Source: Mucidula mucida (lineage: Eukaryota > Basidiomycota > Agaricomycetes > Agaricales > Physalacriaceae). From it: DNA of 39,262 nt. Position 1 is the first letter of the stretch. Every line of letters starts with the position of its first letter. The position numbers were made by a program, and so were the translations under genes. Shown in pieces: positions 21,305 to 32,121 of the stretch. The DNA is taken from positions 1 through 39,262 of the forward strand of contig JADNYV010000320.1 of assembly GCA_015501055.1 (NCBI GenBank), in the 5' to 3' direction. The notes below the pieces were generated by a model. That model was not told the origin of the DNA. It searched no databases and worked only from the letters and a program-made list of their open reading frames with translations.

Positions 21305-22223
21305 ATACAAGCGGATAGGACGGAAAACGGCTGTGTAGCCAAGATTACATTGAATTCGCTTAAGGTGTTGAGGAAGCAGCTCCTGGCTTCTCACGAGTCT
21401 GTATCAACGAGGACAGGGCAGGTCGAGGACCTGGTCTCCCACCGTGATGACGAGTACTAGTGTAAACGTCAGAATGTTACTGAGGCGCAGCACATCAGAC
21501 GTTGTTCAGAGTACAGAGATAGCTATCAGTCTCTACTGTTGTCGTAACCTCTATTCATTTCCTTTTGCGCTATCAGTGCCAGTGTCGATGAGGAGACAAT
21601 TCGCCACTTCTTATCAAGCTCATCGCTCAAGGTCTGCACTTACCAGAAATGTCACGGTTCGGAGACTCCGGGACGAACATTGGAGCGAGGAGCAGGTGGT
21701 TTTTAAAGAGACCTGAAATGCAGGCGAATGACGAGAAGGCTTCCGCCAAAGCAAACAGCGTATCAAAGAGTTCAAGGACACTTTGGGCAAAGCGGTTCGC
21801 TTTGGCAGCGAGGAGTTGGCTTAAATGGTATACTATAGACACTGAATATAGATGTACCCAAAGATTGGGAAACAATGCTCATGCAGGGATGTCCATTGGT
21901 TGCGCCGCGTTCGTGAGAGTCCCGAAAGAGACGGGCGGAAGTAAAGGAAACCTTTCATGACCTAAAAGAGTTACAATGTTACAAGATCAAGTCTGCCTAC
22001 GCCAGTTATACAGCTAAACTAGGAGGAGAGGTCCTAACGAGGATACACGAACGAGTTCGCCTATACGTATACAGAAGGACAAAGAGGAGGATATGTACGT
22101 CGACTTGTTGCCCTCGAGGAGAACAAGAATATACTGATCTATTGTCCGGTCTCGTGGCCTACTGTACTCCAAAACCTGGGGGACATCGATTAGCTTATTT
22201 ACAAGTCCCGTAGTCGCTAGAGC
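21305..22223. other. Intergenic between the 7TM-like gene and the esterase
   Basis: Both flanking genes end here. Short frames on both strands around 21630-21960 have no recognised family and I see no splice extension. Confidence 0.45.
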
Positions 22224-23725
22224 TTACGCGCATCTCTCCAGATAGGACGTAGAAGTGATAAACTCCTCAATGACAGGCTCTCCATCCTCCGTCCTATTGA
22301 AGAGCATCTCTGTCCTGCTTCCATTAAACGCGTAGGTGTCCCACTCCGGCGTTATGGTCGGCTCAAATGTCTCGTTCGGATCCTGGCTCGAGACAAACGC
22401 GGTAAAAGACTCGGCGAATGCTTTGACAAAGTCTGTGTTTGGAAAGTCTGGCGCTTGAACGCTGTCTCTAGGATGAGAACGCAACCCCCTATATAAAAAG
22501 GAATGCACTAGACGTACGACGGGAAAAAGTAGTAGGCGTCGCTCCCATGTGTTGCCGGAGGTACAGCATATTGCCCCTATACACGACCGTGAATTTCGAA
22601 AAAAGTCAGGCAGAAATATCGTTGACGTACTTTGAAGGCATGACCGTGGAATGCATCCAAGAGGTAGTATGTAGGGCATACGAAGATGGCTGCAAGCGCT
22701 GAGTATGAAGATTGTTTCATCGAGTCAGGATCTTACTATCGTTCATGATGGCCGTGACTTGGTCGATTGGGCTACCAACATTCGAGTAAAGAAGTGAGGC
22801 CGCTTCGACGTTCTCCGGACTCAGCCTAGGGAAGAGCTCTGAAAGATAATCCGATACAACGACGGTGTCTGCTGTGCTCGCGTTTACGAATGGCCCCCCT
22901 TCATCGGTGTTCGTGACAGCCAGTAACGTTTTCTGCGATTTCGCTCAATTCAAAGTGGTGCGTCAACTGAAGACAAGAACCAACCGCGTTGAGTTTACGC
23001 TGTCTCATAGCTTCGATTGGACGCTGCGTAATGAAGGTTCCGTCGACCACCGGTACGAAGACGAACGTGCCAACGAAACCGGCGATGTTGAGGGCCGAAT
23101 TGATATCCTGCAGGCTTGTGGAGTCGACCTGTCGCAGACAATCCAAGCTGTCTTTGGAGGACGAGCAGCTGTGGAGGTCGAAATTGGAAACACGTTCATT
23201 ATGATAACGACAATGAACGTACTTAGCACTGTCCGCGACGGCTTTGTAGAGTTGCTGTATTGGCATGTAGTCAATGTCGTTGGACACGAAACTGTGTGCT
23301 CACTTCAGGAATCACATCGTTGTAGGAGTATTGAGACGGTAGAAATGTCGAACTCGTGATCGCTCCTCTGAACAAGGGTGGTGAAGTTTTTCCGTCGTTA
23401 GCGATCACCTGCTGAAGGACAGACCCCGCTCCTGCATGAACCGTATGAGAGGCACTGTTGGACATGAAACATACATATACCCTGGTTCTCGCCACCTCAA
23501 AGAACCTATAGAACGCGCATGAACACAGCGGGATGGGTTAGGATTTTAATACTCACCCACAGGTGGCGCTGCGTAGCGCATGCCACGGAAGAAGGAGATA
23601 TTAGAAGCGAATGCACCTTGATATTTTGCATAGCCCAGGTCTACAATCGGAGCGGTGGATTGCACAGGCGCAAATAGGGAGAACGCTAATAGCAAACCGT
23701 ACGACATAAGAGCAGGTGGGTGCAT
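22224..23725 (-). pseudogene. Type-B carboxylesterase/lipase lacking its catalytic core exons
   Basis: Exons: 23557-23725, 23481-23505, 23304-23431, 23223-23254, 22985-23168, 22737-22932, 22631-22689, 22521-22576 and 22224-22467. Exon 1 gives a signal peptide (MHPPALMSYGLLLAFSLFAP), VDLGYAKYQG and FFRGMRYAAPPVG; exon 2 gives SLRWREP. The next exon starts at GAGSVLQQVIAND, the position just after the G-E-S-A-G elbow in this family. The region of about 150 residues with the HGGG-type oxyanion loop and the serine nucleophile is therefore absent, and the two exons do not join in frame. The downstream part is clean: SLDCLRQVDSTS, FVPVVDGTFITQRP, LLAVTNTDEGGPF (catalytic acid), PPATHGSDAYYFFP (catalytic His region) and the family end EMLFNRTEDGEPV--ERC. 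All other phases match. A hydrolase cannot result, so it is scored as a recently inactivated gene. Confidence 0.85.
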
Positions 23726-23860
23726 CGTCTACAAATTTGATGAGTACCTGGGTATTTAAATACTTCAACGCGAACCCTTGATCCATTCCGCCTGATGGAT
23801 CTCTTTGGCGCGGGGTTAGCGATCCGAGGAAAATGAGACGGAAGAGTTACCGTTTGATTC
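23726..23860 (-). promoter_or_regulatory. Upstream region of the esterase, conserved with the fragment at 18.7 kb
   Basis: Reverse complement carries CAAACGGTAACTCTTCCGTC, ATCGCTAACC and GTATTTAAATACCC before the ATG at 23725. These match the order and spacing upstream of 18804. The TTTAAATA element is a likely TATA box about 30-35 nt before the start codon. Confidence 0.62.
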
Positions 23861-25326
23861 GTGCTGGTCACAACTAGCGGTAACATCATAGTTGTTTCGA
23901 GTTGGAGTCCAAAGCTGCTTCTGGTAAAACTACCAGAGGCGTCAACTAAGGAGATCAAAGCCATGATGAGTGAGCACGTCGAATATGAATACGTATTTGC
24001 TGAACTGGGAAAACCGACTCAAGAGGAAGAAAGGAGGAGGCGAGCCGGCAACTTGAGAGTGACGAGCATCTTCGGCAGATAGATCCAGGATAGATCAGAC
24101 CTCCAAGTCATTCATTGGAGCCAGGTTGTTTCCCAGTCGGGGAGGGTGCCGCTTGCGAGCCCCTATAAGCTGGTTTCCTAGGGGATGAAGAAGTCGGTGA
24201 GCAGATCGGGAGGACCCTTGCTGGAAGTCTTGGTGGCTAGTTCGCGACAACAGTATTTGTAACCGAATATGTCCGAACAAGCTTCCTCCGATCCATGTCG
24301 CTGAATGTTGGTGCGAGAACGACGCTAGAGGTGGCGTTGAGAGTATGCCTCCAGTTTTTTTCTTTTCTTCTTGGAAAAAGTCAAAAAATGGCGCGGCACG
24401 CGACAGCAGTGTGGTACAGCCGGTTGTTTGTAACGCTCAGAAATGGTCTCTGAGGATACTCTGGCACAGTTCAATGGACGAGCATGGCGGCGAGAAATTA
24501 AACGCGTCGACATCACGTGGCATGACTTACCTCGTGTCCTCGATCGGAGACTGGCCCGAACCCCGGTGCAGACGCGACAAATGAGGCGTGCAAATGCGTC
24601 GTCCGCAATGAAAGGCGTCTGCAGCCCGACTATACGGAACCTAGAAGGCTATTGCACGGTGTCGGATGAATACACCACAAAAGGCTTCAACAATCCAGTA
24701 GCTGTATCCTAGTTTTGAACCAAACCGCAATGTTCTATAAGAATGGTGCTGTAGATCATTTGGCGTTAGAAAACGAGTTGTCCAATGTCAGGCGTATAGT
24801 CCGGTCTACAAAGTTACAGAGGTAACCTGACCTACTAGTATGGCACATTTCCAAGCGCTGGATGGCGTACATTCCTTCCTCGGCGCCCCATCCAAAGGAT
24901 GGTTTAGACTTAGACCTTCCCTCGGTGGCGGCACTGATCTTCAAGCCGTTTCGCCTTCAAGTCAATGACACGAACATAACGATCTTCTACAAAAGTCTGG
25001 TTGGAAGAATAGAGACATTGAGTTCTGAAGAGCACAAGTCGTTGACATAATCATTGATGAGCATCCCATCACCGAGTTCGAGATTGAGATTGATGATACC
25101 ATGGTGCTTTGGACAGGTCGGTGTAGGGATGTCGGCTCATTAATCATTCTGGACCTCGAAGTTGAAATGAGCCTCAGCTTCAACCTGCGGATTCTCTCAA
25201 GGATATTGATTGTGTACATCGAATAGTGTTCTCCCCAACCTATAAATATGATGGATATACAAGTAAATAGTAAAGTGCGGTTCCATTAAATTAGTACGAG
25301 TCGTAAATAGTATTCTCCCTTGGTGT
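23861..25326. other. Intergenic, mostly without recognised content
   Basis: Several short frames. The + strand frame 24443-24712 (MVSEDTLAQFNGRAWRRE, 89 residues) might be a first exon or small gene, because part of it recurs near 36080. Otherwise nothing is recognised. Confidence 0.4.
24443..24530 (+). repeat. Dispersed homologous segment, copy 1
   Basis: Aligns with 36080-36160 on the same strand. Both contain ATG-TC-GAGGA, then CATGGCGG-G-GAA, then CGCGTC--TATCACGTGG-ATGACT (copy 1 has GACATCACGTGGCATGACT, copy 2 has AGTATCACGTGGAATGACT). Identity is roughly 70% over about 55 nt by eye. In copy 1 the frame is open from ATG 24443; in copy 2 it is broken by stops. Confidence 0.5.
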
Positions 25327-26367
25327 TTACGTGGTATCATTCGGCCAGACAATTTTGAGTTCCACCTATAACGGATGAGAGTCGCGTTTTGAAGAAGGTT
25401 TGATACGTACCTGGGATATCAAGCGGTCAACTTCTGTAGCCAACAAGCGCGCAAACGCATGGATCTGCATATACGCGATGGCCTTCCATCCATCTGAATT
25501 ACAATCAGTGAGACTGTGTATGATGGTGTTGCCGAGGAGGGTTTCGTCCAAGATGGCGTCTGGGCAGGGGCGTCTTCTGAGCTGGGCGACGGCCTGCTCT
25601 ACGAACGTTGTGGCCCAGCTGTGGACGTCGCCTTGTCCATGCCCGTCGCCCATGGCTATGCGGTAGGAGAGTCTTCCCTTGCACCACTTACACCAGGCCG
25701 TCTGGCGAAAGAGGAGGTCATTGACCGATGGATGGCCGCGGAGCCAGAACATGGCCACACCCAAGGAGTAATCTTTCCTCTCAGCGAGGTTCTGGGTGGA
25801 GCGCGCGCACTCGCGGTGGTACGCCATGAGATGCGCGAGATCCAGCGCTGAGATCATTGCGAGCTCCGGTATGGGCTCGAGCTGGTCTAGGGGGATTGCG
25901 AGCGTGTGTTTCGCAGCAGCCTTGCCGAGTGTCTTCCACCCAAAATGGACGGCGATGGCAAAGATGCGTAGAGGCTCTGCTTTTATGAGGGCGGACATCA
26001 TGAGGCTACGCTGCATACGCGTGATGGCCATGTCCAGGCAGTATTTATTAAGCGTCTCTCCTACGGCTCTGATTTCCTTGATGTTCTCCAACACGGGGGC
26101 ATCGAGGGGATAACATAAGAGGAGTACAATGCGGAGGACGGCGCTAGACTCGGGGAGGTCGAGGACAGGGAGGTCGTTCCGGGTCTCGGTGGGCTGGGAG
26201 TCGGCGAGGAGGTGGCCAAAGAAGGAAGATTTAGAGCCGATGGAGAGAAGTGCCTTCAGAACGAAAAAGTCGACAGAGTCAGCAGAACGAATGACAATGT
26301 CTGCCAATTCCGAGTGTTCCTCGTTGAACGGGTATTCGGCCGTGGAGGGTGCCTCACCACCAAGCAT
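25327..26367 (-). CDS. BTB/POZ domain protein, 331 aa
   Basis: Exon 1 is 25411-26367 and exon 2 is 25327-25365, across a 45-nt intron (25366-25410). Splicing replaces a run-on end with ISQVELKIVWPNDTT, which resembles the hydrophobic end usual in this family. The N-terminal 110 residues fit a basidiomycete BTB domain: HSELADIVIRSADSVDFFVLKALLSIGSKSSFF, then LPVLDLPESSAVLRIVLLLCYPLD and IREIRAVGETLNKYCLD-type helices. A helical BACK-like region follows (LRIFAIAVHFGWKTLGKAAAKH). Such proteins occur in large families in mushrooms; substrate-adaptor function for Cullin-3 is possible but not shown. It is arranged head-to-head with the Num1-like gene, with 66 bp between the two most upstream ATGs. 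Intact. Confidence 0.88.
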
Positions 26368-26433
26368 ATTAGTGGGAAGCCTGTCGGCGTCACCGGGGTG
26401 AAACCTCTGTGATTGTCGCGTAGGAGCACGGAA

Positions 26434-29400
26434 ATGAAAGGAAGGGATGGAGGTCGGTGTGTCGGGCCGAGGGATAATTGGAGGGAGGTCACATCGTGGG
26501 AAAAGGAGTTACACGTGACAGCATCAACCACCAACGGGAACGACGAGCAGACCTCGTGGATCGACGTCTACGGCGACGCGCAAGCCACGATGGCCAGCGT
26601 CAATGGCCATTTTTCGACCGCCGGCGACATGAAAGCGCATCTACAGAGTCTGCTCGACAGCAAAGAGCACCAGCTCCAACAGGCGGCCACCTTTGGGCAG
26701 CGGGTTCTCGCCCAACGCATGGAACTCGAGGAGCGCATCCGCCAGCTCCAGGAGGTCGAGGCAGACAAGGACGAGGACGACGATGTGGACCCAGAGGCGG
26801 CCGACAAGTACAAGGAGCTCGCCGACACCGTGGTCTCCTGGGACAACGAGAATGCTGAACTCTCCAGTGTCTTTAGCAGCTCAAAGGTGCGTTGTGCCAC
26901 TCTCAAAGAATCCTTATTAATATCTAATCTACATCGTGCCGCGCAGCGGTTAGTAAATGGCCTGGATTCCTCTGCACATAGTATCCCTATCGCCGACTCG
27001 CCTCGCGACGAACCAGAACGGTCGCGCACATCGACGAGCACATCCGCAGCTGCCCAGTCACGACGTGCCAAAAATGCTGCTCATCGTGCTGACGACGTCG
27101 GTATGTCTGCCGGTTCTCTTACGTGCTGGTCGCTCAATCGAGCCCCCTTCCAGAATTCGCTTTCGAAATCGGTAGCGGGCTGCTCAATGAAGTCCGTCGC
27201 CTTCAGAGCCTTCTCGGCGAGCGAGATAAGGCTATAGAGGATATGAAAGAAGAGAAGGACGACCTCGAGAATACCTTGGAGGGCATCAGAACCGCGTTGA
27301 AGCAGCAGGAGCAAAGTGCTGGTACGTAACATAACATTATGGAGACTGACTGCTAATCCATCCGCGTAGACAAGTACAAAGAGGAGAATTGGAATCTAGA
27401 AGTCTCTCTGCAGGAATTCCGCCAACAACTGTCCGATGCCCAATCTTCCGTTCAACGTCTTGAATTGGAGCAAAAGCGGCTCAACAAACTTCTTTCTGTC
27501 TCCAACGATACGGCCGAGCAATACAAGAACGAAAATGCTCAGCTCCAGACCAATCTAGAGGAGCTGACGGCCAAGCACGAGACGGATGTTGCTCTCGCCA
27601 GAAAACACGCTGCTGGTCTGGCACGAGACAAGAGTGACCTACAGCAGGCAATGGATAGACTAAAGACCGAGCAAGAGCGCGCCACCCGCAAGTTTGGACG
27701 TTTCGGAAGCCCCGCCACACCAACTGTCGACGACACTCCTGCAGAGGAGAGCTTCCTTACCCCTTCCCTATACGGAGATGATGTCTTTAGTAACGCTGCT
27801 TCCACTAACAGACGAAGGCCCGAAGGTTCTGCGCTCGGTGATATGTTGGATGGCGAAGATTTGTCTCCCGACCAGAGTCCTTTGTCAAGATCCCCCTTCC
27901 TTGCTGCTAATCATCCTTCGAACGAAATTGAGGTCCTCAAGCAACGGTTGTCGCATGCTCACAGGCAGATTGCGACACTCAAAGGCGGTCTGATGCGTGA
28001 GCGGTTGGGCAGAGGCAAGAATGAGGTGGTGGTGGAAGACGAGGACGAAGATGACTTTGTGGATGTCGAGGATGAAAACGAGAACGTGAAGCCCAAGGCT
28101 CAATCTCTTCGCTCAAGAGTCGTCAGAGGTCGTGGACGAGGTGGTCGTGGTCGTGGCGGCATGAGCCTCGCTGATCGCATGGCCGCCGCCGCCAACAGTC
28201 CATCTTCGTTCGACGCATCTCCCAGCCGTACAGGTTCAGGGCGACCAATTCAGTTCCAGGGCGCAGATGACGACGATATGGAAGACGTCCTTGTCGAGGA
28301 GGATGACGACGACGACATCTTCAAGGACGATACCGATGCTACAGTCGAGCCTCCTTCGAACAGAACCAGTGTTGATGGAATGGATCCCGCCTTTGCCAAT
28401 GTACTTCGCCGAACACCGTCCACGACTTCGATACCTCCCAATACCAGCCCGTTACATCAGTCACTCCTTCGTCGGTCGACTCGTGGTGGTACAGTTGGGC
28501 GGCGCCCCAGAGGCGGCATGGCTTTCCAAGATGGACGACCGCCCTCACTTGTTGGTCAGCCCGAAGATTTGGCAGCCGCCTTGGGTGGTGCTTCGCCTCT
28601 ACGTGGTAGACCTGTAGACATGGAGCCCGAGCCTGAGGTTGAGACTGCCGAGTTCGCATGCCAAACCGAGTCGTTGGAAGAAGAAAAGACGATTTTGCCC
28701 GAGAAGCAGTTGGTTGAAACGGCGATCCAGTCGGACCCGGAGTTTGTGCCTTCAACTTCTGACATGTCAATGCAGACGGATGTTGAGACACCAGTTCCAG
28801 GCCCCGTTTTGAGCGACATGGCAACCAATACGGAGCCTGCAGTTGTCGCGCCTGTGCCCGTTATGGTGCAATCCGAAGTGCAGACGCCTCGCGTGACCAC
28901 TCAGGACGTCGACACTCAAACTCCGATCCAAGTCGCGGAGGTTCCTCTCGGAAGAAAGTCTAGCCTGACGCAACAGGACATCTCCCTTTGGTCGCTGGCT
29001 AGCACAAGTACCCCGCGACAGAGACTTGCTTCCAATGCCACCATCACTCGCTCGGGCGGAACGGCGCGAACGTTCCTGAGTCCTCCCAATGAGGTGGAAT
29101 CTGACGCAGAGACGGAAACTGGCGTAGAGACCGAGACTGACCCAGACGACTATCAGGATGCTCGCCAAAGTATCATGTTTGGATCGACGCCTTCTCAGTC
29201 CAGGGACGACTTCCATGATGCGCGCCAAAGTATGGCGTTGTCCTCGTCTCTATCCGCTTCGCGTGAAGACTTCCATTCCGTGATGACAATGACCGACAAT
29301 GAGTACGACATTGACGATGATGATGACGACGATGCAGAAAGCATCAAGGCGTCGCACTTTGGTTCTGTTGCACCCTCTCCGGATGTGCCACACTTTACCC

Positions 29401-31494
29401 CCGCCGTCTCTTATGATACCAAATCGATCGAGGTCAATATACTCGACGAACCTCCCGCCCCCTTACCTCCTCCGAAACCGGAAGTGAGGGAGATATCCAT
29501 TCAGACAGATGCTTGGACACCACCTGCGCCTCCCGTCCCAGCTCCTATAGCAGAGCCACCTGCAAGTCCCGCTCTCTACCGTGTCGGAACCACGTCGCAA
29601 CTGTTTCAATTTATCCCCCCTCCGCCTCCCTCATCTTCAACGCCTACAAAGGAGCAAGTCTCTGGTGTTCCAGTCCCTCCAGTTGTTCCCACTCCTTCGG
29701 CCAATATTTTCCGAGAGACGAGCAATGGATTTGGAAGTCTTCGTCAGCACAGGTCCTCAACGGACTCTCGTCGCTCTATAGAGTCCACAATGTCGTCGAT
29801 ATATGATGATGGACCGACACCGACTAATATCAAGCCTGTGGCTGTAGACAAAACGCGACCACCGATGATGGTGCTACCGCCACCACCTCGTGCTCCGCCC
29901 CCGCCAGGCAGTATGCTGCCGCCATCGTTCATACCGGAACGGAGAAAACAAGCTACATCGTCGAGTTCATACGATGTACCTCCCCCTCGTCCCTCTTCAC
30001 CGCCACCGCCAGACCTCATACAACGCGCGACCACTCCCACCTTTGGCTCCGTATTGTCTGTGCCCCGAGGTACTGGCCCTAGGCAACATGGGTCGAGTAT
30101 GCCGCCTACCCAACAAGGACTGCGACAGCCACCGTCAACGAGCAGCTTTAGATCGGCTGCGAACGCGGCGTCGTATGCCCAGCAATCAATGGGCGGCATG
30201 TCTTCGTTCGTCCGAGAAATGTCGAGTACTTCGTTGGCGTCTGACCGGTCACCGCGGTCGTCCATGTCGTCTGAGCAGCATCCGTTCCTCAGTCGACCCC
30301 CGCCAGCAGCGCCTACTACCCCTGCGAATACGAGCCAGGCGCCGCCGATGAATCCGACGGACCCGACGATCATCCATGCGATCACGCAGACGATGATTGG
30401 AGAGTTTTTGTACAAGTATACACGCAAGGCGATTGGAAAGGGGTACGGGGAGAAGCGGCACAAGCGGTTCTTCTGGGTGCATCCGTATACGAAGACGCTG
30501 TACTGGAGCTCTGCGGATCCTGGGAGCACCAATGTGACGGAGTCTAGTGCGAAGAGTGGTATGTGTCTTTAATTATCGCTTTGCTTTTGCTTGGGCTGAC
30601 GGTTTGGCTAGCGTTCATTGATGGTGTGCGCTCAGTGCTGGATCCGAATCCCATGCCGCCAGGCCTGTACCAGTACAGTGTGGTCGTGTCTACACCCCAG
30701 AGGGAAATGAAGATTACGGCGCCGACCAAGGAAAGGCATGATATCTGGTTGAATGTACGTGTGACTGTTTGTTATTGAACATTTCCTGACATTTATAAAT
30801 TCTCTAGGCGCTGAAATATCTTCTCTCGCGACCGAGTGCAGCAGCCATCCAATCGCCCGGCAATGGCCCAGCCGTTCCTGACAGTCCTATGTCTGGAAAC
30901 GAATTCTCGGATGATGGACACGGGTTGCGGAACGGTCCGTTGAATACTAGCCCCCAAAGCCAGCGCAGTGGGAGGAGCACGACAGCGTGGAATACGACTC
31001 CGCGAGGCAAACGCAGTCGCTCGCAGCTCTCTGTTGGGGGCTCCATTGGGAAACGTTCCGGAACGCCTGCTGCAGAGTATCTGCGATGGAACGGGATGGA
31101 CAGTCCATATAGCCCAACCAAGTCGTTTGTTGACGTGCCGCAGGGCGAAGACGATGATCTTGATTTCGAGCTGCATGGGATGTCAGACGAGGACGAGGGG
31201 TTCGAGGGACTGGAGAATGTAAGAGCGTGTTGCGATGGGCGGCATACTGTGGGACATTCGGGCGGGCGGCATCATCACCATCATCATCACCAGCATAGTG
31301 GGAGCGATGGGCATCTGGATGTGCAGCAAGTGCCGGAGCATGCGCGACCAGTGTCCCCGTCTGCGTGGTCGTTTAGGTCAAGGAGCGGGAGTGTGACGTC
31401 GCATGAGGGCGGGACGGGTATCTTTTCGTGGAATGATGGGAAGTTGAGGTTCGGGTCTCGGCGCTCTGCGAAGGCGCCTACGTTTGGTCAATAG
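26434..31494 (+). CDS. Num1/Mcp5/ApsA-like cortical anchor with coiled coil and PH domain, about 1597 aa
   Basis: Six exons: 26434-26886, 26947-27100, 27154-27321, 27370-30558, 30612-30754 and 30808-31494, open throughout. The N-terminal third is coiled coil (GHFSTAGDMKAHLQSLLDSK, FEIGSGLLNEVRRLQSLLGE, KYKEENWNLEVSLQEFRQQL). The long middle is disordered: acidic runs, an RG-rich segment (RGRGRGGRGRGG, about 28120), an array of Q-T-D/E motifs (28659-28925 and 29499), and a proline-rich stretch. Residues about 1255-1375 form the Num1/Mcp5-type PH domain (TMIGEFLYKYTRKAIGKG, KRHKRFFWVHPYTKTLYW, MKITAPTKERHDIWLNALKY). In ascomycetes these proteins tether dynein and mitochondria or nuclei to the cortex by phosphoinositide binding, so a similar role is expected. 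The tail has a seven-His run. The start is uncertain: 26434 is the first in-frame ATG, but the conserved-looking part begins near 26520-26590, so a later start (26590) or an unseen small first exon is possible. Confidence 0.92.
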
Positions 31495-32072
31495 ATCTTT
31501 TGACACTGCGGGACGATGTGGTTTTTTTTGCTTGACGGTTGACTTTTTTTTCTTCTTTCATTTTTGTTGCTTGTTGCACCACTACTACTACGCGTACTAT
31601 GCTCCTTTTCTAATGATCTTTTTTTTTTACTACTATGACTACGCCGTTCCCTATTCTTTTTTTTCTTGTCGATTTATTTTGGTGTGTGATTATATCCTGA
31701 ATAACTATAACGCTCCTTCAAACTCCTTGGACGTGTGTAGTTTCCGACGAGCCGGCTTTTTTGAGGAAGTGATAGTGATGACGCGAACTCGCGTTTGGTC
31801 AAGTGATCGCGAGTGGTGGCGTTTCTTTGTCGAACCACCACCATGCATTCGGTTTGTCAGGCCATGCTCAAAGCTTTCTTTTCGAACGGCACCGACTCCT
31901 CAGCCTGGAATCTGGATGCTACTGTAGGCGTAAGTAAATACAGGGCTGAGCGCGGGGGTCCAGATGTTGGTCTAGAGTCTAGAGCCCGAGACGCGAACCC
32001 ATCTCGACTCCCGAGGGCCGAATCACCTCACTGCAAATTGCCAAGTGGTGTGTTTTTCGATAATTCCCTGTG
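31495..32072. other. 3' UTR and intergenic, T-rich
   Basis: The first 200 bases after the Num1-like stop are strongly T-rich, with several T7-T8 runs (31519-31675). This fits a 3' UTR and transcription end region. No gene is recognised before the TATA element of the sterol gene. Confidence 0.5.
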
Positions 32073-32082
32073 GGATATATAA
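32073..32082 (+). promoter_or_regulatory. TATA element of the methylsterol oxidase gene
   Basis: GATATATAAC lies about 40 nt before the ATG at 32122. The position suits a core TATA box only if the 5' leader is very short, so the assignment is tentative. Confidence 0.4.
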
Positions 32083-32121
32083 CCACCGGTTGTCGGAGAC
32101 ACGTCCTGGCATCATCCGAAC

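Noticed and set aside
31960..32030. Hairpin-like stretch with GGGTTCG, considered as tRNA or terminator
   Set aside because: The loop has the wrong size for a T loop and the remaining arms are missing. Terminator hairpins are not expected for nuclear genes.
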